Origin: Roridomyces roridus
Taxonomy: Eukaryota > Basidiomycota > Agaricomycetes > Agaricales > Mycenaceae
Reading direction: 5' to 3'
DNA length: 64,000 bases
Assembly (NCBI GenBank): GCA_029378245.1
Contig: JARKIF010000049.1
Coordinates: forward strand, 124,001-188,000
The notes under the pieces are model-generated. The model had not been told where the DNA came from. It did no database searches and saw only the letters and a list, made by a program, of their open reading frames with translations. The position numbers were made by a program, and so were the translations under genes. Position 1 is the stretch's first letter, and each line of letters starts with the position of its first letter. Positions 23,700 through 35,264 of the stretch are shown one piece after another.

Positions 23700-24630
23700 G
23701 CGAAGTGTAGGTCCGAGATGTCGAGCCCCATTTTCTGATCACCGTCACCACTCAAGCTCCGCCCGTTCGTCTCCCGCCGTCAGATGCGGAGCTATTCAAA
23801 TCGTCGTGGACCACGGCCTCCACATAAATCCATCCATTCACCAAATCTTCTCTACGTCCAGCTGCCAAGCATTCATTTGGGCGGTCAATCGAGGCTAGTA
23901 CGTGGAGCGATCTCTCTCGCTCTTTCGTCCCAAAATAGCGGCCCCACAATGGTTATGCACTGCGCGGGAAGGGCCTGAACTCGTCGACGGAGGCGCGGGA
24001 CGGGCTAGAGTTCTTCCTGGAACCACTGAACAAATACTCGGCTCTCTCTCTCTCTCATGGCTGGCACTGCGGCAGACGTCGTTCTCGTATATCTCTTCGA
24101 CCCAAAATAGCGTATGTCGACGGGCCTGTCCTCAGTGGGAAGATAAAGAACGAGGGTGCGTTTTCTCGCATTCTGAAGCCCCGTTAAATGCATCGAGCGG
24201 ACTCGGCATTCGAGAGGTATACTCGAACCCCTCGACCGGACCTTCATTCATCCCTCGGATTCGATGATAAGGAGGAACCGAAGAGCGAAAGCTCGTGACC
24301 AAGCCAACTTCGAATGGGCGAGTATGTGGTACGATTCCAAGACTTCTTGAACGAGCTGGCCAACGACTCTCTGTTTCCAGGTCTGCCTCTCTCTTGGGCC
24401 TTTCCGTCCTACTGCGTTCAACAGAGACCCGGCTCCGGCTCATGTATGATGGAAAAATTCACTGGCGTCCCTCTATCCAATTTTCAGCCGCTTTTTTTTC
24501 GACTCGAATCATCTTGGCCTACTATGGAACTTTGCTGCATTCGAGTACACTACGTCATCGCGCGGTCATTTGCGTGACCTGGACAAGTACACTCTTGTAC
24601 ATGCGACGCCAACCTGGACTGTTGAGTAAC
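23700..24630. other. Intergenic stretch upstream of ornithine aminotransferase
   Basis: No gene was recognised. A TCTCTC microsatellite lies at 24041-24056. The promoter of the leftward ornithine aminotransferase gene must lie in the first few hundred bases, but no clear TATA box was seen. Confidence 0.5.
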
Positions 24631-24631
24631 C

Positions 24632-25238
24632 ATGAACCACATCGGATGCGGTACAACGCCAAACGGCGCCTGCCTCTACGTGATCGACGAAGAAGGCCTC
24701 CGCGTCGACCAATTCATCATCGACGACCCCACAGGCTCGCTCACCTGCACCTGCACCTCTCTCGCCGTAACGCCTTTTAGCCTCACCCCAGCTAACGCCT
24801 CGCTCTACTGGGGCGACAAAATCACCATTTCCTCCGGAGTCCGACGGACGCACGCTGTACACCAGCACCCGCTCGCGCGTCGCCTCCGAGCCAGGATACA
24901 TCTCAGGGTGGGCGCTCAATCCCGACGGCTCCCTCCGCGGATGGTTGTTCGACATGACCACGCCTGCTGGTGGAGGGACAAGCAATATATTGAGCGCGTC
25001 GCCGTGGAGCGATGCCAGTAAGGATATGTTGACTCTCACCGCCCAGGATACGGATTTCGTGACGCTGTATGAGTTGCAGGGGAGCGTTGGGGAGCGGTTG
25101 GATCAAGTTAAGTGGGTGAAGTCTCGTCTTTCTTGTTTCATCAAGGCTGAGAATTTCGGTAGTATCACTGGTACGAATTGCTGTTCTGGCTCGGTGTGGT
25201 TGGATTGGTATCTTCCATTGTTGCACGTTCCGAAATGA
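24632..25238 (+). pseudogene. Carboxymuconate-cyclase-like (lactonase-type beta-propeller) fragment
   Basis: Plus-strand text starts MNHIGCGTTPNGACLYV and continues with SLTPANASLYWGD. After a one-base shift near 24840 it reads RTLYTSTRSRVASEPGYISG and STRSR...LNPDGSLRGWLF. These resemble the C-terminal half of fungal 3-carboxy-cis,cis-muconate lactonizing enzymes, seven-bladed propellers of aromatic catabolism. The N-terminal half is missing and the shift breaks the frame, so it is probably a relic. An assembly error cannot be excluded. Confidence 0.5.
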
Positions 25239-25330
25239 AATGCAGTGACCGCAGTTTTTTCTCGCCATTTGAACAATCGGTTCCCGACGTCAAAACGTAT
25301 GCCGTCAGCAACAGCTTTTGTCCTTGAAGG
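25205..25330. repeat. Direct repeat flanking peroxygenase copy 1 (partner 31755-31860)
   Basis: Both flanks of peroxygenase copy 1 share about 100 bases with landmarks GAACAATCGNTTCCCGACGTCAA and TCCTTGAAGGCTT-like words. The 31755 copy lies just past the gene's stop and the 25205 copy before its start, both on the same strand. This is the expected footprint of a former tandem peroxygenase array in which a neighbouring copy was lost. Confidence 0.6.
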
Positions 25331-26192
25331 CTTTACTGTGTCGAAAAATAAACTCGTGCGCAGCTCCCAGGCCTGCGCATTCATCAAATAGTAACCGGTC
25401 AAGCTACTACAGTATCCAGTCACCAACTACTGACAGGTTAACCCGGGCATGACCGGCCGACCTACCCGTCCCACTGCGCAATTTGTATTCTGATGCCTGC
25501 GTAAGGCAACGGCATGCATCTTTTCCGGTGATTATTCTCATAAATCGACCTTCTTTCTTACCGCGCTTCCGTCGTTATTCAAAAAAGGTTGGTCATATCC
25601 GACTTTATCCGTGCAGCCGTCTTGACTTAAAAGCCAGGTGGGTTTCCCCTACTTCATTAAAAAAATCTGAATGCTCAGCTCCTCCATCGTCCTCGTCCTC
25701 GCCAGCGTGGCATTCGCCTCCAAACCCAGCGACAGTCACGCGTGGCAGGCTCCGACAGCAGGCCAAGTGCGCTCGCCCTGTCCTGGTCTGAACACGTCCG
25801 TAGAATTTCTCAAATTATATCCCTCGTCGTGCTGACTGAATTCGACAGCCTCGCGAACCACGGATACATCCCACGCAGTGGCAAGGGTATTACCATTGCT
25901 GAGATCATGGACGGTGCAGTCGCGGGATTCAACGTCGGCAACACCTCGATCCTCCAGGCGGCCAAGTTTGGGCTCCTCTCTGGGCTTGCTTTCGACACCC
26001 TGGACCTCGACGCCCTTGCTCTGTAGGCCGCAGTCCAATCCTGAGTTCCTTCAACTGACTTGTACCCACAGGCACAACCTCGTCGAGCACGACGCATCCA
26101 TCTCCCGGCAAGACTGGGCACTCGGCGACAACCTCCACTTTAACGAGACCCTCTTCTCCGTCATGGCGAACATCAACCCAGGCTCAGACTTT

Positions 26193-26472
26193 TGTAGAAA
26201 ATAAAGATATATGTGTATGCACGGATGGGGGGTAAAGTTCTGTTTTCAAAGTGCGAATACAGGCTTGCTTTTATACCTTTCTAGTAGCTAGGATACCGTA
26301 GATAGAGACCAAGAACACAGCCAAGTATCCCAGCAAACGAACAGCTTTGTGGCGTACGAGACGTGTTTCATCACTACGTTTGATAGCTACGAGACGGTTG
26401 CATGCACTGCTCGGTGGCGTGCACTGCCCGTCTCTTCGCTCTGGTTTGCTTCATACCACGACGACTCCAACA
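26193..26472 (-). repeat. Copia 3' LTR (280 bases)
   Basis: On the plus strand it runs TGTAGAAAATAA...GACTCCAACA. It lies downstream of the polyprotein stop in element orientation. Confidence 0.95.
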
Positions 26473-26479
26473 CTCCCCC

Positions 26480-29400
26480 TCAAACCAGAATCAACCCCAA
26501 CTTTCCAACCAAGGGTTTGAACTTGAAAGCGGCCAGCGCCTTCGTGAAAACGTCCGCCGTCATCTCAGCCGTTGGACAATAAACAACCTCTAGAGTCCTC
26601 TTCTCGATCTGCTCCCGAATAAAATGGTAGCGTATGTCGATGTGTTTGGTGCGTGCATGGAATTGACCCAGTTCGGCGTGTGCAAGTGAAATCGCCGACT
26701 GGTTGTCGTTGTAGATGATGAACGGGAATTCGATGGACCCGAAAAGTTCGGCCATGAAATAACGGAACCAAATGGCCTCCTTCGCCGTGTAGGTGATGGC
26801 CACATATTCAGCCTCCGTCGTTGAAAGAGATACAATCTCCTGTTGTTTCGACGACCAAGAAACCACCGCTCCATTCAACACAAAGGCATAGCCTGAAACG
26901 GCCTTCCTGTTTTCCAACGACATTCCATCTGCATCCGCATAGATTTCCAAACCAAGTGTGGTGTCAGCCGTGCTGTAAACCAACGCCAGCGTGCGTGTTC
27001 CTTTTAAGTATTGAAGTACGCGCTTTGCTGCATGCCAGTGTGGCAGTCCCGGGTTGTCGATAAAACGAGACAAGACGCAGACCGCAAATGCAAGGTCAGG
27101 TCGAGTTGCCGTAGCCAACCAGACTAATCCACCAATCAACTCGCGATATGGGATGCTCCGCATCGCCGATGCTGCCTTTGAATCCACAGGGCACTGTTCA
27201 CGAGTGAGTTGAACCGTGGGATCCAGCGGAACCGAAATTGGTTTACAATCCCCCATGTTGAACTTCTGCAGCAACGAGTCGATGTACGTCGTCTGCGACA
27301 AAGCCAAGGTCCCCTTTTCCCGATTCCTCTTCACTTCCATTCCCAACAACCAACTGATTGAACCCAGCATTGTGATTTTAAACATCTCAGCAATCTCCCT
27401 CTGAACCTCGTCAATCAACGTAGGTGAGTTGCCGGTAATAGTGCTGTCATCAATGTGAATGGCAAGCAACGCGATGTGTTCGCCTCGAGTTACACGATAG
27501 ACGGCATGGTCGGAGTGAAGTGGGTGGATCCCGAGCGTGGCGAGAGATGTCGTGAGCTTCTCGTACCACTTGCGGCTAGACTGCTTCAAGCCGTAAATCG
27601 TCCGCTGAAGCCGGATCACCTCCCCCGAGTTGCCGTTTGAGTAATACGGCGCCTGCTCCATGTAAATCTCCTCGTCCTCCGAAAACTCGCCGTTCAAGAA
27701 TGCCGCCGAGAAATCAAACACCTTGATCTCCCAGTCGTAACGCGCGGCAATAGATAAAATTGTGCGCAGTGAGGACAGTTTGGCTGTGGGCGAGAATGTC
27801 TCGAAGTAATCCACGCCTGGAACCTGCGTGAAGCCCCGAGCGACGAGTCGAGCTTTGTATTTGTCGATCTCGCCGTTCGCCTTCCGCTTGATCCGTAACG
27901 CCCATTTGGAGCCGACGACATTCCGGCCATCAGGTCGGGTGACTAAGCCGTCACCAAACGTGCCTGTCCTTCTCATCGCTTCCATCTCCACGTCCATCGC
28001 TGCCTTGAACTCTGGCCAATCTTCTCTCGTCATCGCTTCTTCGACCGTAGGTGAGTCTGATAGACTCCCCGTCCCTAGATATGCGAACTCCATCGCCACT
28101 TCCTCCAGGTACACGTCATCCGCCAACTCCGCTACGTGTGCGGCAGCCCGGCGCGTCCTGGTTCCCTCGATGATGTTTCTCGGGTCTATGGTGCTCGAAA
28201 TATCCTTCGGAGCAACCTGTGTCGACTTCTCCGGTGTATTTGGAGGTGTGGAGAGCGGAGATTCGGGTGGGGTCGGGGTGGAAATGGGATCGGCGGGCTT
28301 TTCAGGTGCGTGCTGGATGCTCCTTGCGTCTGCCTTCTTCTCAACTTCCTTCTCCCCCTCATTCAGCACCCTATACAGCTCGCCGCTTCGTCTCACATCC
28401 GGAAACTTGACGCTCCGCTCGACACGAATCGCCCGTGTATCCGGGTAATAAATACGATGCCCGTCGATACTATCTGGATCAAATCCGAGCCATCGTCCCT
28501 CCCGCGATCTACCATCCAACTTGCCGCCGTCCTCGACGTGCACATCGACTTCGCAGCCCCATTCGTAAACGTGCCGCAAGTCTGGCTTTGTTCCGTGGAA
28601 CGCCTCGTATGGCGTGCGACCGCCGAGTGCCCGTGTGGAAGTTCTGTTCTTCAACCACACGGCGTGCTTCAACGCTTCGCCCCATAAATTCCTCGGCAAT
28701 CCTGCCGCATGTAACATCGCTCGGACCTTCTCCAGGAACGTGCGATTTACTCGTTCGGACAGCCCGTTGTGTTCAGGTGTGTCGTGGACCGTATACTTGC
28801 GCCGGATACCTCTCCGTGCCAAGTAGCTATCGAATTCATGATTTTTGTATTCTCCACCGTTGTCCGAATGCAATATTTTGATTTTAATCCCGTGTTCCCG
28901 CTCCCATCTAGCATCGAGATTCTGAAATGCCTCGAGGGTCTCGTCCTTTGAGTGCATCAACACAATCACAGAGTATCGCGACGCCTCGTCCGTGAATGAC
29001 GCGTAATACTGCTTGTGCTGCGGTGTTTTAACGGTCGCAGGTCCCCACAGATCCGTGTGCACCTCGTCCCCGACTTGTCCCGCCGGTTCACGTTCCTTCG
29101 CCCTTGAGATCGGCTTCCGCGTCATCTTGCCGTGCAAGCATGACTTGCAGTCCCCCGTGGAGGTGCCTGCCGTCTCATCCAACTCAACTCCGCTGACCAA
29201 GCCATTCTTTACTAGCTTCTTCGCCGCCTCGACTGGGACGTGTCCCAACAACCGATGCAGCTCCTCCGGAGTTGCTATCAAAGGACCAACATCCGCAACA
29301 TTCGCCTGAGCTATATACCCTCCGCTCTCGACTGAATACAACCCCTGCACCAGCGGTATCGTCCCGATCCGCCGACTCTTGTGGTCCAAAATACGGCATT

Positions 29401-30823
29401 CCTTGTCTCGAAACTGGACTGCGTAGCCGGCTCGCGCAATGCGCCCGATTGAAATCAACGTGACGCGCAGGTTGGGTACGTAGAGTACGTCCCTCAACAA
29501 CACTCTCGTCTTACTCCCTCCATTTGGGACCTCCAGGTGCATATCACCCATCCCAACTGCGCTCAATCCCTTGTCGCCCGCGGCCATAATTTCCCGCGGC
29601 GCGAGGGTCTTGTAATTCATCAACCGATATCGCGACGGTGTCATATGTTGACTAGCGCCCGAATCATATATTTCCCGCTCTTTGGTCGGTGTGGTGGTGG
29701 TGACGTTGGCTGCGACGATGCACTCGTCGAAGGTGCGTGATTCTAAATCGTGATTTAATCCACTACCTCCCGGCTCGTCTTCGTTATCTGTCGTCGACGA
29801 GACCGGTGGAGCTGACACACTCTTGTAGCTTCCTTCCGCATCCCGCCTGTCATCTTCTTCGTCCATCTCATCGAATTCAACATCGTCATCCAACTCTGGC
29901 ACCGTGGCTATCCAAGCCGCGTCCAATTCATTGACGGTCTCGGCGATGTTCGCCCTGCCGTTCTTCCTCTGGTGAGGGCTTTGTCCTTCTCGTCCGCCGC
30001 CCTTCGCCCAGCACTCTTTCGCAATATGCCCCTTTTTATGGCAATTGTAACATTCCATTGTCTTCTTCGACTTCTTGCCGCCATTCCCGTACCCGCCGTA
30101 GAATGCAGCTTCCTTTTCTCCCTTGCCCGTAGGCCGTGCCGCCTTGCGGTCGGCTTCATCACTAATGCCCTGCAGCACTGTGTCCGGGTCGAGAGTCTTT
30201 CCGAGTAGCGTCGCTGCACCTGTCAAAGCCGACAAGTACGTCTCGTAAGACGCCGGCAGTGAACCGAGCACGATCGCCACAAAGTTTTCATCGCCGGGAT
30301 CAGCCTCCATCGCAACGAGGTCTGCCCGAATCGTCTGTAATTTATTTATATGCGTCTTTACATCGCCTCCCTCCGCACAACGCTCGTCTTGAAGTTTCCT
30401 CCGTAGATCAACCGTAACCATTTTAGATTTCTTCTCAAATTCCCCCTTCACCTTCTCCCACATCACCCTCGCCGTCCCGGCACCCTTCACCTTCAGAAAC
30501 AACGAATCAGGAATGACAGACGCAAGCCCCTGCTTCAGGATCGCTTGCTCCGACTTCCAAAATCTCCTGCGCGTCATATGCGCGCCCAACGCCGTTGTCT
30601 CCGCCGCTGTAGGGTTCTTGGGATCAACGACAGTGGGAGCCAATGGCTCCTCTGCCGTGCCCAACGGTCCGTCTTCGAAATGGTCACTAAGCCCGGCGGC
30701 GTCCACCGCGAATAGGAACCGATCACGAAAGAAGACCCAATTTGTGCCATCGGCCTTGCAACTCGGCAGCTTCGTGAAGTACTCACCGAGTTTGGCCGTT
30801 GACGAGAATGTGTTCGTCGACAT
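26480..30823 (-). CDS. Copia Gag-Pol polyprotein
   Basis: One uninterrupted 1447-residue frame. Gag-like helical region to about residue 230; CCHC knuckle [14 protein letters not shown] at about 258-271; aspartic protease DSGAS near 387; integrase with the HHCC region ([15 protein letters not shown]...CKSCLHGK) at about 530-575 and core acidic residues in [15 protein letters not shown] and the glutamate of NGLSERVNR; reverse transcriptase with [27 protein letters not shown] and the catalytic HIDD in place of the common YVDD; RNase H with YADADG, STTEAEY, DNQSA and KHIDIRYHF. The integrase-before-reverse-transcriptase order defines Ty1/copia. The TGA stop overlaps the start of the polypurine tract. 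There is no separate gag frame and no frameshift signal. Confidence 0.95.
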   Translation of the reverse strand: MSTNTFSSTAKLGEYFTKLPSCKADGTNWVFFRDRFLFAVDAAGLSDHFEDGPLGTAEEPLAPTVVDPKNPTAAETTALGAHMTRRRFWKSEQAILKQGLASVIPDSLFLKVKGAGTARVMWEKVKGEFEKKSKMVTVDLRRKLQDERCAEGGDVKTHINKLQTIRADLVAMEADPGDENFVAIVLGSLPASYETYLSALTGAATLLGKTLDPDTVLQGISDEADRKAARPTGKGEKEAAFYGGYGNGGKKSKKTMECYNCHKKGHIAKECWAKGGGREGQSPHQRKNGRANIAETVNELDAAWIATVPELDDDVEFDEMDEEDDRRDAEGSYKSVSAPPVSSTTDNEDEPGGSGLNHDLESRTFDECIVAANVTTTTPTKEREIYDSGASQHMTPSRYRLMNYKTLAPREIMAAGDKGLSAVGMGDMHLEVPNGGSKTRVLLRDVLYVPNLRVTLISIGRIARAGYAVQFRDKECRILDHKSRRIGTIPLVQGLYSVESGGYIAQANVADVGPLIATPEELHRLLGHVPVEAAKKLVKNGLVSGVELDETAGTSTGDCKSCLHGKMTRKPISRAKEREPAGQVGDEVHTDLWGPATVKTPQHKQYYASFTDEASRYSVIVLMHSKDETLEAFQNLDARWEREHGIKIKILHSDNGGEYKNHEFDSYLARRGIRRKYTVHDTPEHNGLSERVNRTFLEKVRAMLHAAGLPRNLWGEALKHAVWLKNRTSTRALGGRTPYEAFHGTKPDLRHVYEWGCEVDVHVEDGGKLDGRSREGRWLGFDPDSIDGHRIYYPDTRAIRVERSVKFPDVRRSGELYRVLNEGEKEVEKKADARSIQHAPEKPADPISTPTPPESPLSTPPNTPEKSTQVAPKDISSTIDPRNIIEGTRTRRAAAHVAELADDVYLEEVAMEFAYLGTGSLSDSPTVEEAMTREDWPEFKAAMDVEMEAMRRTGTFGDGLVTRPDGRNVVGSKWALRIKRKANGEIDKYKARLVARGFTQVPGVDYFETFSPTAKLSSLRTILSIAARYDWEIKVFDFSAAFLNGEFSEDEEIYMEQAPYYSNGNSGEVIRLQRTIYGLKQSSRKWYEKLTTSLATLGIHPLHSDHAVYRVTRGEHIALLAIHIDDSTITGNSPTLIDEVQREIAEMFKITMLGSISWLLGMEVKRNREKGTLALSQTTYIDSLLQKFNMGDCKPISVPLDPTVQLTREQCPVDSKAASAMRSIPYRELIGGLVWLATATRPDLAFAVCVLSRFIDNPGLPHWHAAKRVLQYLKGTRTLALVYSTADTTLGLEIYADADGMSLENRKAVSGYAFVLNGAVVSWSSKQQEIVSLSTTEAEYVAITYTAKEAIWFRYFMAELFGSIEFPFIIYNDNQSAISLAHAELGQFHARTKHIDIRYHFIREQIEKRTLEVVYCPTAEMTADVFTKALAAFKFKPLVGKLGLILV

Positions 30824-30888
30824 GGTGTGTGATGAATGAGGTGTATGTGTGTATTGAGTTCAGAGTTTCAGCGCGGGGGCCAATAACC

Positions 30889-31168
30889 TGTAGAAAATAA
30901 AGATATATGTGTATGCACGGATGGGGGGTAAAGTTCTGTTTTCAAAGTGCGAATACAGGCTTGCTTTTATACCTTTCTAGTAGCTAGGATACCGTAGATA
31001 GAGACCAAGAACACAGCCAAGTATCCCAGCAAACGAACAGCTTTGTGGCGTACGAGACGCGTTTCATCACTACGTTTGATAGCTACGAGACGGTTGCATG
31101 CACTGCTCGGTGGCGTGCACTGCCCGTCTCTTCGCTCTGGTTTGCTTCATACCACGACGACTCCAACA
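30889..31168 (-). repeat. Copia 5' LTR (280 bases)
   Basis: It matches the left LTR except for one base (ACGCG here, ACGTG there). It is expected to hold the promoter for the leftward transcript. Confidence 0.95.
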
Positions 31169-32239
31169 ACTTTTACACCCCCGAGACGGCGGCGCAGGTG
31201 CAGAAGATGCGGCTGGACGATTCGATTGCAAGGAATCCCAGCGTCACCAATACAGACAAAGAGTTCCAGCTGCGGAGTCGCGAGTCGTCTCTTTATCTTA
31301 GTATTTTTGGAAACACAAGCACGGGTGTTGCGCCCAAAGAGTGAGTCAGTTTGAATTCCAATTTTTAGATCTCTGACCCATGGTGCCGCAGATTCGTCAA
31401 CATTTTCTTCCGAGAGGAACGACTGCCGATCGAGGAAGGGTGGAAACGCTCCGAGATTCTGATCACGCCGGACACAATGAACGACATGGAGGATTTCATT
31501 GTGGCGAATTCGAACTGGACGCAGAGTCAGGCTTGTGAGCCTCTGGTTATTGGCCCGCACTCCGTTATTTGAGCGAGTAGTTGGACTTTGTATCCTATGC
31601 TGGACTCACAATTTGCCTTCGATTGTCGTGCAGAGAGCGGTCTGGAGTCTCGACCTTCACCTTGGTCCCCGGGATCACAAATGAATGGAGGAGAACCAAG
31701 TGGGAGTCAAGTTTAACGAAAGAGCTGTTGGGAGGGCCAACTCTCTTGTTCTACTTACGTTCCCGAATGCAATGCAGTGGCCGCAGACATGTGAACAATC
31801 GTTTCCCGACGTCAAGACGTAGCCGTCAATAACAGCTTTCTATCCTTGAAAGGCTTTTACTGCACTGGAAATAGGCGTTGAACTGCGGGACCCGGGCATG
31901 ATTCTCCGGCATTTCGTGCGAACCCGTCTCGCGCCATTTTGCCGTCCGCCCTGAACGGACAATCGCGTCAGAGTGTCCGGTCAGCGGAATTCGAACTGAG
32001 AACAACTTTTCAACCGAGACTGGTACACCGCGCCTCTGTGGGCGGACAAACTTGATGAGTTCAGATGCGTCTACTTGAGATTTCAAACGATACCGAAACC
32101 TCAGGGCGAAAAACGGGTAATTAGCAAAATCACCATTCCCAGTTTTAGTCAAATCATCTTATGTCAACGGATATCGAAACGAAAGCTGTTGAACTATTTA
32201 AGGAACCGGGATCATCCAATTCATCCCATTTCCACCCCC

Positions 32240-33542
32240 ATGTCCTCTATCACTCGAATCGTTGCCGTCTTTGGTGCCACTGGGCTCCAAGGTCAGTCTC
32301 CATTCCACCGCGTTGCGAACACGAAAAGACGAACATTTGCAGGCTCTGCCATCGTCGAAGCCCTCCTCCGCGACGGAAAGTTTACACCCCGCGCCATAAC
32401 CCGAAACCCCACTTCGGATGCAGCGCTCAAGTTGAAGGAACGTGGCGTGCAAGTCGTACAGGGTGAAACGGCGGATAGGGCGGGGCTGGTGAGCGCTCTG
32501 CAGGGCTCGGAGGCTGCCTTTGCGGTGAGTTCACTCTTGTGCGGCGTGTGTATGATTTCATCTCTTTTTTAGGTGACGGTACCGCGGTTACCCCCGTTCT
32601 TCTCTGCCGAGGGACCGACCGAGGTGGAACAAGGCAAGAATATGATCGACGCTGCAAAGGAAGCTGGCGTTAAATTCTTCGTCTTCAGGTGGGCATTCAA
32701 TGGCACTTATTTTTCCTATCCTCCATTGAATCCAGCTTCCAGTTCCTTGCCCAGTATCAAAAGGATCTCGGGTGGCAAGTATACGAATGTGGCGCATTAC
32801 GACGGTGCGTCTACATATCCTGTCTCTCAAACAGCGGGCGGCGGCTCATTGCCAAATCGAACCTCAGATAAAGAGGAAATCGAAACCTACCTCAAAGCCT
32901 CCGGCCTCGCCAACGCATCCCTCCTCCTCGGTGGTTTCTCAGACGGCCTCTGGGCGTGCGTCTCTCCTGCTTCCAATACATTGCAATAATCCTCATACAT
33001 TACATCCAGCCACGGATTCCTCAAGAAAACGCCTACAGGTCGGTACGCCATCGGTATCCCGAAGTACATCCCGAACGCACTGGAGGCACACACTTGGGTG
33101 GGGCACGACCTCGGCGAGGCTGTCCTCGCGCTGCTCAGGAATTACGACGACCCTCTCAAGAGCGTGTCGGGCAAATCGTATCCAGTTGTTACGGCGAATC
33201 TCAGTTGGGAGGATATGGGCGCGGCGATTTCGAAAGGTTGGTCAACTCCGTGTTCTTTTTTGCTTGGATGCTGAGCGAATATGTGATCATTAGCCCTGGG
33301 TGCCCCGGTCGATGTTACGTTCGGCGAGGGCATTGGGATCCCTGCGTACGACGAGATGGTGCGTTCAAGCTCTCCTCACCTCCGAGCTCAGTGATTGACT
33401 CGAATCCCAGTTCACTGCCCACGCAGAGTACAACGGCCTTTACGCCGAGACACCTGTGCCGAATCCCGAGCTCGCAGCTCTCGGTGCCAAGATCGGGGAT
33501 TTGGATGCGCTGTTGACAGAGATTAAGAAGCGGTTTTCTTGA
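32240..33542 (+). CDS. NmrA-like NAD(P)-binding protein
   Basis: An atypical short-chain dehydrogenase-like protein of the NmrA family, whose members bind NAD(P) and act as redox sensors or reductases. It starts at 32240 (MSSITRIVAVFGATGLQ); the nucleotide-binding GATGLQG is split by intron 1 (about 32292-32342). Exons continue SAIVEALLRDGKFTPRAIT, VTVPRLPPFF, TEVEQGKNMIDAAKEAGVKF, SGGKYTNVAHYDDKEEIE, TPTGRYAIGIPKYIPN and AYDEMFTAHAEYNG, ending IKKRFS at 33542. About six introns of roughly 50-80 bases are needed. The length, near 300 residues, is normal for the family. The exact substrate or partner cannot be told from sequence. Confidence 0.85.
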
Positions 33543-33640
33543 GGCGCTGTTGACTTCTAACTGTGCCAGGTGTTCACTGTCGTCTGTTAGATAATTTTAC
33601 AGTACTGAATACTGAGTATGGATGCAACACTAGTCAAATA

Positions 33641-34386
33641 CTAGATTTCTTGAGTGAGTTCTAGATAGCTACAAGCCTGAATAGCAAAGTCGGGAGGACG
33701 AAGCCTATCGCCTGGATGACCTGGTTCCGCTGTTCGCCCAAGAACTCCAGGCATATGAGAACATACACTGGGGTGTCGAATCGCCGCAAGCACGGCTCTT
33801 GTCTCCCTTATCCTGCTCCGGATATTTTGTTGTCTTTCTTCCTCGGCTACCAGCTGAAAATTTGTCAACGAATATGACCTGAATGAATTCGAAGAGTCAC
33901 CCACCAGCGTTTCGACGTGTATCTTCTTCACATCTCGCGCACATTGATCCATGTCTGTGATAACTCGGGGCAGGGATCGAAGGTACCCTGCCCACGGCTT
34001 TTCCCGCAATTCGAGCAGCCGAACTCGGATTAAGGATGCCGAGAGTTGAGCCCTGGGGAAAATGAATCAACCAACAATCAAAAGTTGAACTAGTCTCCGA
34101 CGTACTGCAACAAGCGGTCTTCGAGCTCCAGCAGGCTCGGAATTCCTCTCACTCGCACGGCGTATGAGCCCGAGTCCGTTTTTGTGCTGTTCAATATCTC
34201 CCAGGTCGTGGTGATACCATCTAGGAGACGCCGCAGCTTTTCGGACGGTGTTTGGTGGTATACTGCGTATATTGCCGTCGATGCGCACACGAGGGCTAGA
34301 CCGGTGTATGAAGCGATGACGCTTGGGAGGAGTGGGAGTGCCCAGAAGATTAATGAGGATTTGAATTCAGAGACGAGACCGAACAT
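33641..34386 (-). CDS. Small membrane/coiled-coil family protein, member B
   Basis: Four exons (34386-34106, 34052-33905, 33853-33769, 33720-33641) total 594 bases, 197 residues. It shares the family plan: MFGLVSEFKSSLIFWALPLL, two hydrophobic stretches, HQTPSEKL, LLELEDRLLQ, then RVRLLELREKPWAGYLRSLP and a last helical block EEERQQNIRSRIRETRAVLA. Intron positions after RLLQ and after the second helical exon match members A and C. The C-terminus diverges and lacks the RRRRG block. An in-frame upstream ATG at 34605 exists, but the start at 34386 aligns with the relatives. Function is unknown. Confidence 0.7.
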
Positions 34387-34499
34387 AGCGTAGTAGGATT
34401 GGGTCGGGAGGTTTCTGTTCCTCGGACCTCGACCTATATACATACTTGAACTGGCCATCATAAGTTTTTTTACAGTCCAAGGAGCGAACGAGAGGCGGG

Positions 34500-34602
34500 T
34501 CAAGAAACCACATACAAATATAGTCTTCCTGACGCAATTGCATAATAGAAGTGTTTCGGCATGTTCCAGAAAGAAACCACATACAGATAAAGCCTTCTTT
34601 TG
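34500..34602. repeat. Short direct repeat upstream of member B
   Basis: AAGAAACCACATACA at 34501 recurs at 34573, followed in both by a similar stretch ending in TCTTC. The unit is about 30 bases and the spacing about 72. It lies in the probable promoter of member B. Confidence 0.6.
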
Positions 34603-35218
34603 CATGGTCCAATTGAACGCCTAATACTAAGCGATTATTTTGGAATCCGGAGGGTCCCGGGCTTGTTTGTATCCGGCTCAACCAGCTTCAAGTTGAACCA
34701 CAACATGCCGAATGTGGCAGTGCTTTCGGATCAATTCTCCATGGACTAAACAAAGTCATCAAATTCTCACTTGACCATTGACCAAAGACCGTACGCGTCA
34801 CATTCGTCGGGATGGCTGCACTGTCGGACTAGACGGCTTCTCAGTCCAACCTGGATCGCTCTCAAGTTGCGGATGAAGAGGCTTGCTGGCAATTCTGAAA
34901 ACTTGTCGGGTACTTATCTAGCCACGCGCCAGCTCACCGTCAGGTGGTCCGGGTCAGCGCTCGTCCATTTTTTCCGGTAGCAGTCGGTTCTTCTGGTCGC
35001 AATGCGAGCTATATTTATCCTCCAGCAATGCGTTATGAACCCCAGACGGCCCGCCAATTTCCGTCGAGCATATAGTCTACCAGGACATGTGTTTCCAAGG
35101 TTTTTCCACCCACCCAATCGAAATCTATCCGTTGGAGATGAAGAGGGCTACGCCAATTAGCGACCGTCACATTGCCCACTCCCCACACCCTCGAAAACTC
35201 CGGGCCAGTATAAAACCA

Positions 35219-35225
35219 AAATTGC
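35219..35225 (+). promoter_or_regulatory. TATA box of the first GH28 gene
   Basis: TATAAAA lies 46 bases before the ATG at 35265. The paralogue has the same arrangement at 47 bases. Confidence 0.65.
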
Positions 35226-35264
35226 CAAGCGATTCTACCCACCTCCATCATCCTTGGCCTACCC

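Larger units (their letters stand above)
26193..31168 (-). mobile_element. Complete young Ty1/copia retrotransposon
   Basis: The element is 4976 bases long with two 280-base LTRs that differ at a single site (26362 T against C in the right LTR). It has a perfect 5-base target duplication ACTTT (26188-26192 and 31169-31173). Read on the minus strand, the LTR begins TGTTGGAGTCG and ends TTTTCTACA. A polypurine tract (GAGGGGGAG, complement of 26473-26481) precedes the 3' LTR. The bases just inside the 5' LTR (30888 downwards, GGTTATTGGCCCCCG) do not match the usual initiator-Met primer site. The single long open frame is intact, so the element looks autonomous and recently inserted. Confidence 0.96.
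25671..31572 (+). pseudogene. Short unspecific peroxygenase gene interrupted by a copia element (copy 1)
   Basis: Four exons: 25671-25795, 25849-26022, 26072-26192 plus 31174-31340, and 31392-31572, total 768 bases and 255 residues once the copia element and one target duplication are set aside. The protein is a short secreted heme-thiolate peroxygenase, which uses hydrogen peroxide to oxygenate organic substrates. Visible: signal peptide, RSPCPGLN with the heme-ligating cysteine, VEHDASISRQD with the EHD triad, and the RESSLYLSIFG helix region. No other lesion was found. The copia insertion in exon 3 should truncate the product after INPGSDF. Copy 2 at 9482 has the same exon lengths. It may have been functional until very recently, given the nearly identical LTRs. 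Confidence 0.9.

Noticed and set aside
24566..25039. 157-codon minus-strand open frame
   Set aside because: It is antisense to the carboxymuconate-cyclase-like text, has no family match, and shares the GC-rich codon bias expected of a shadow frame.
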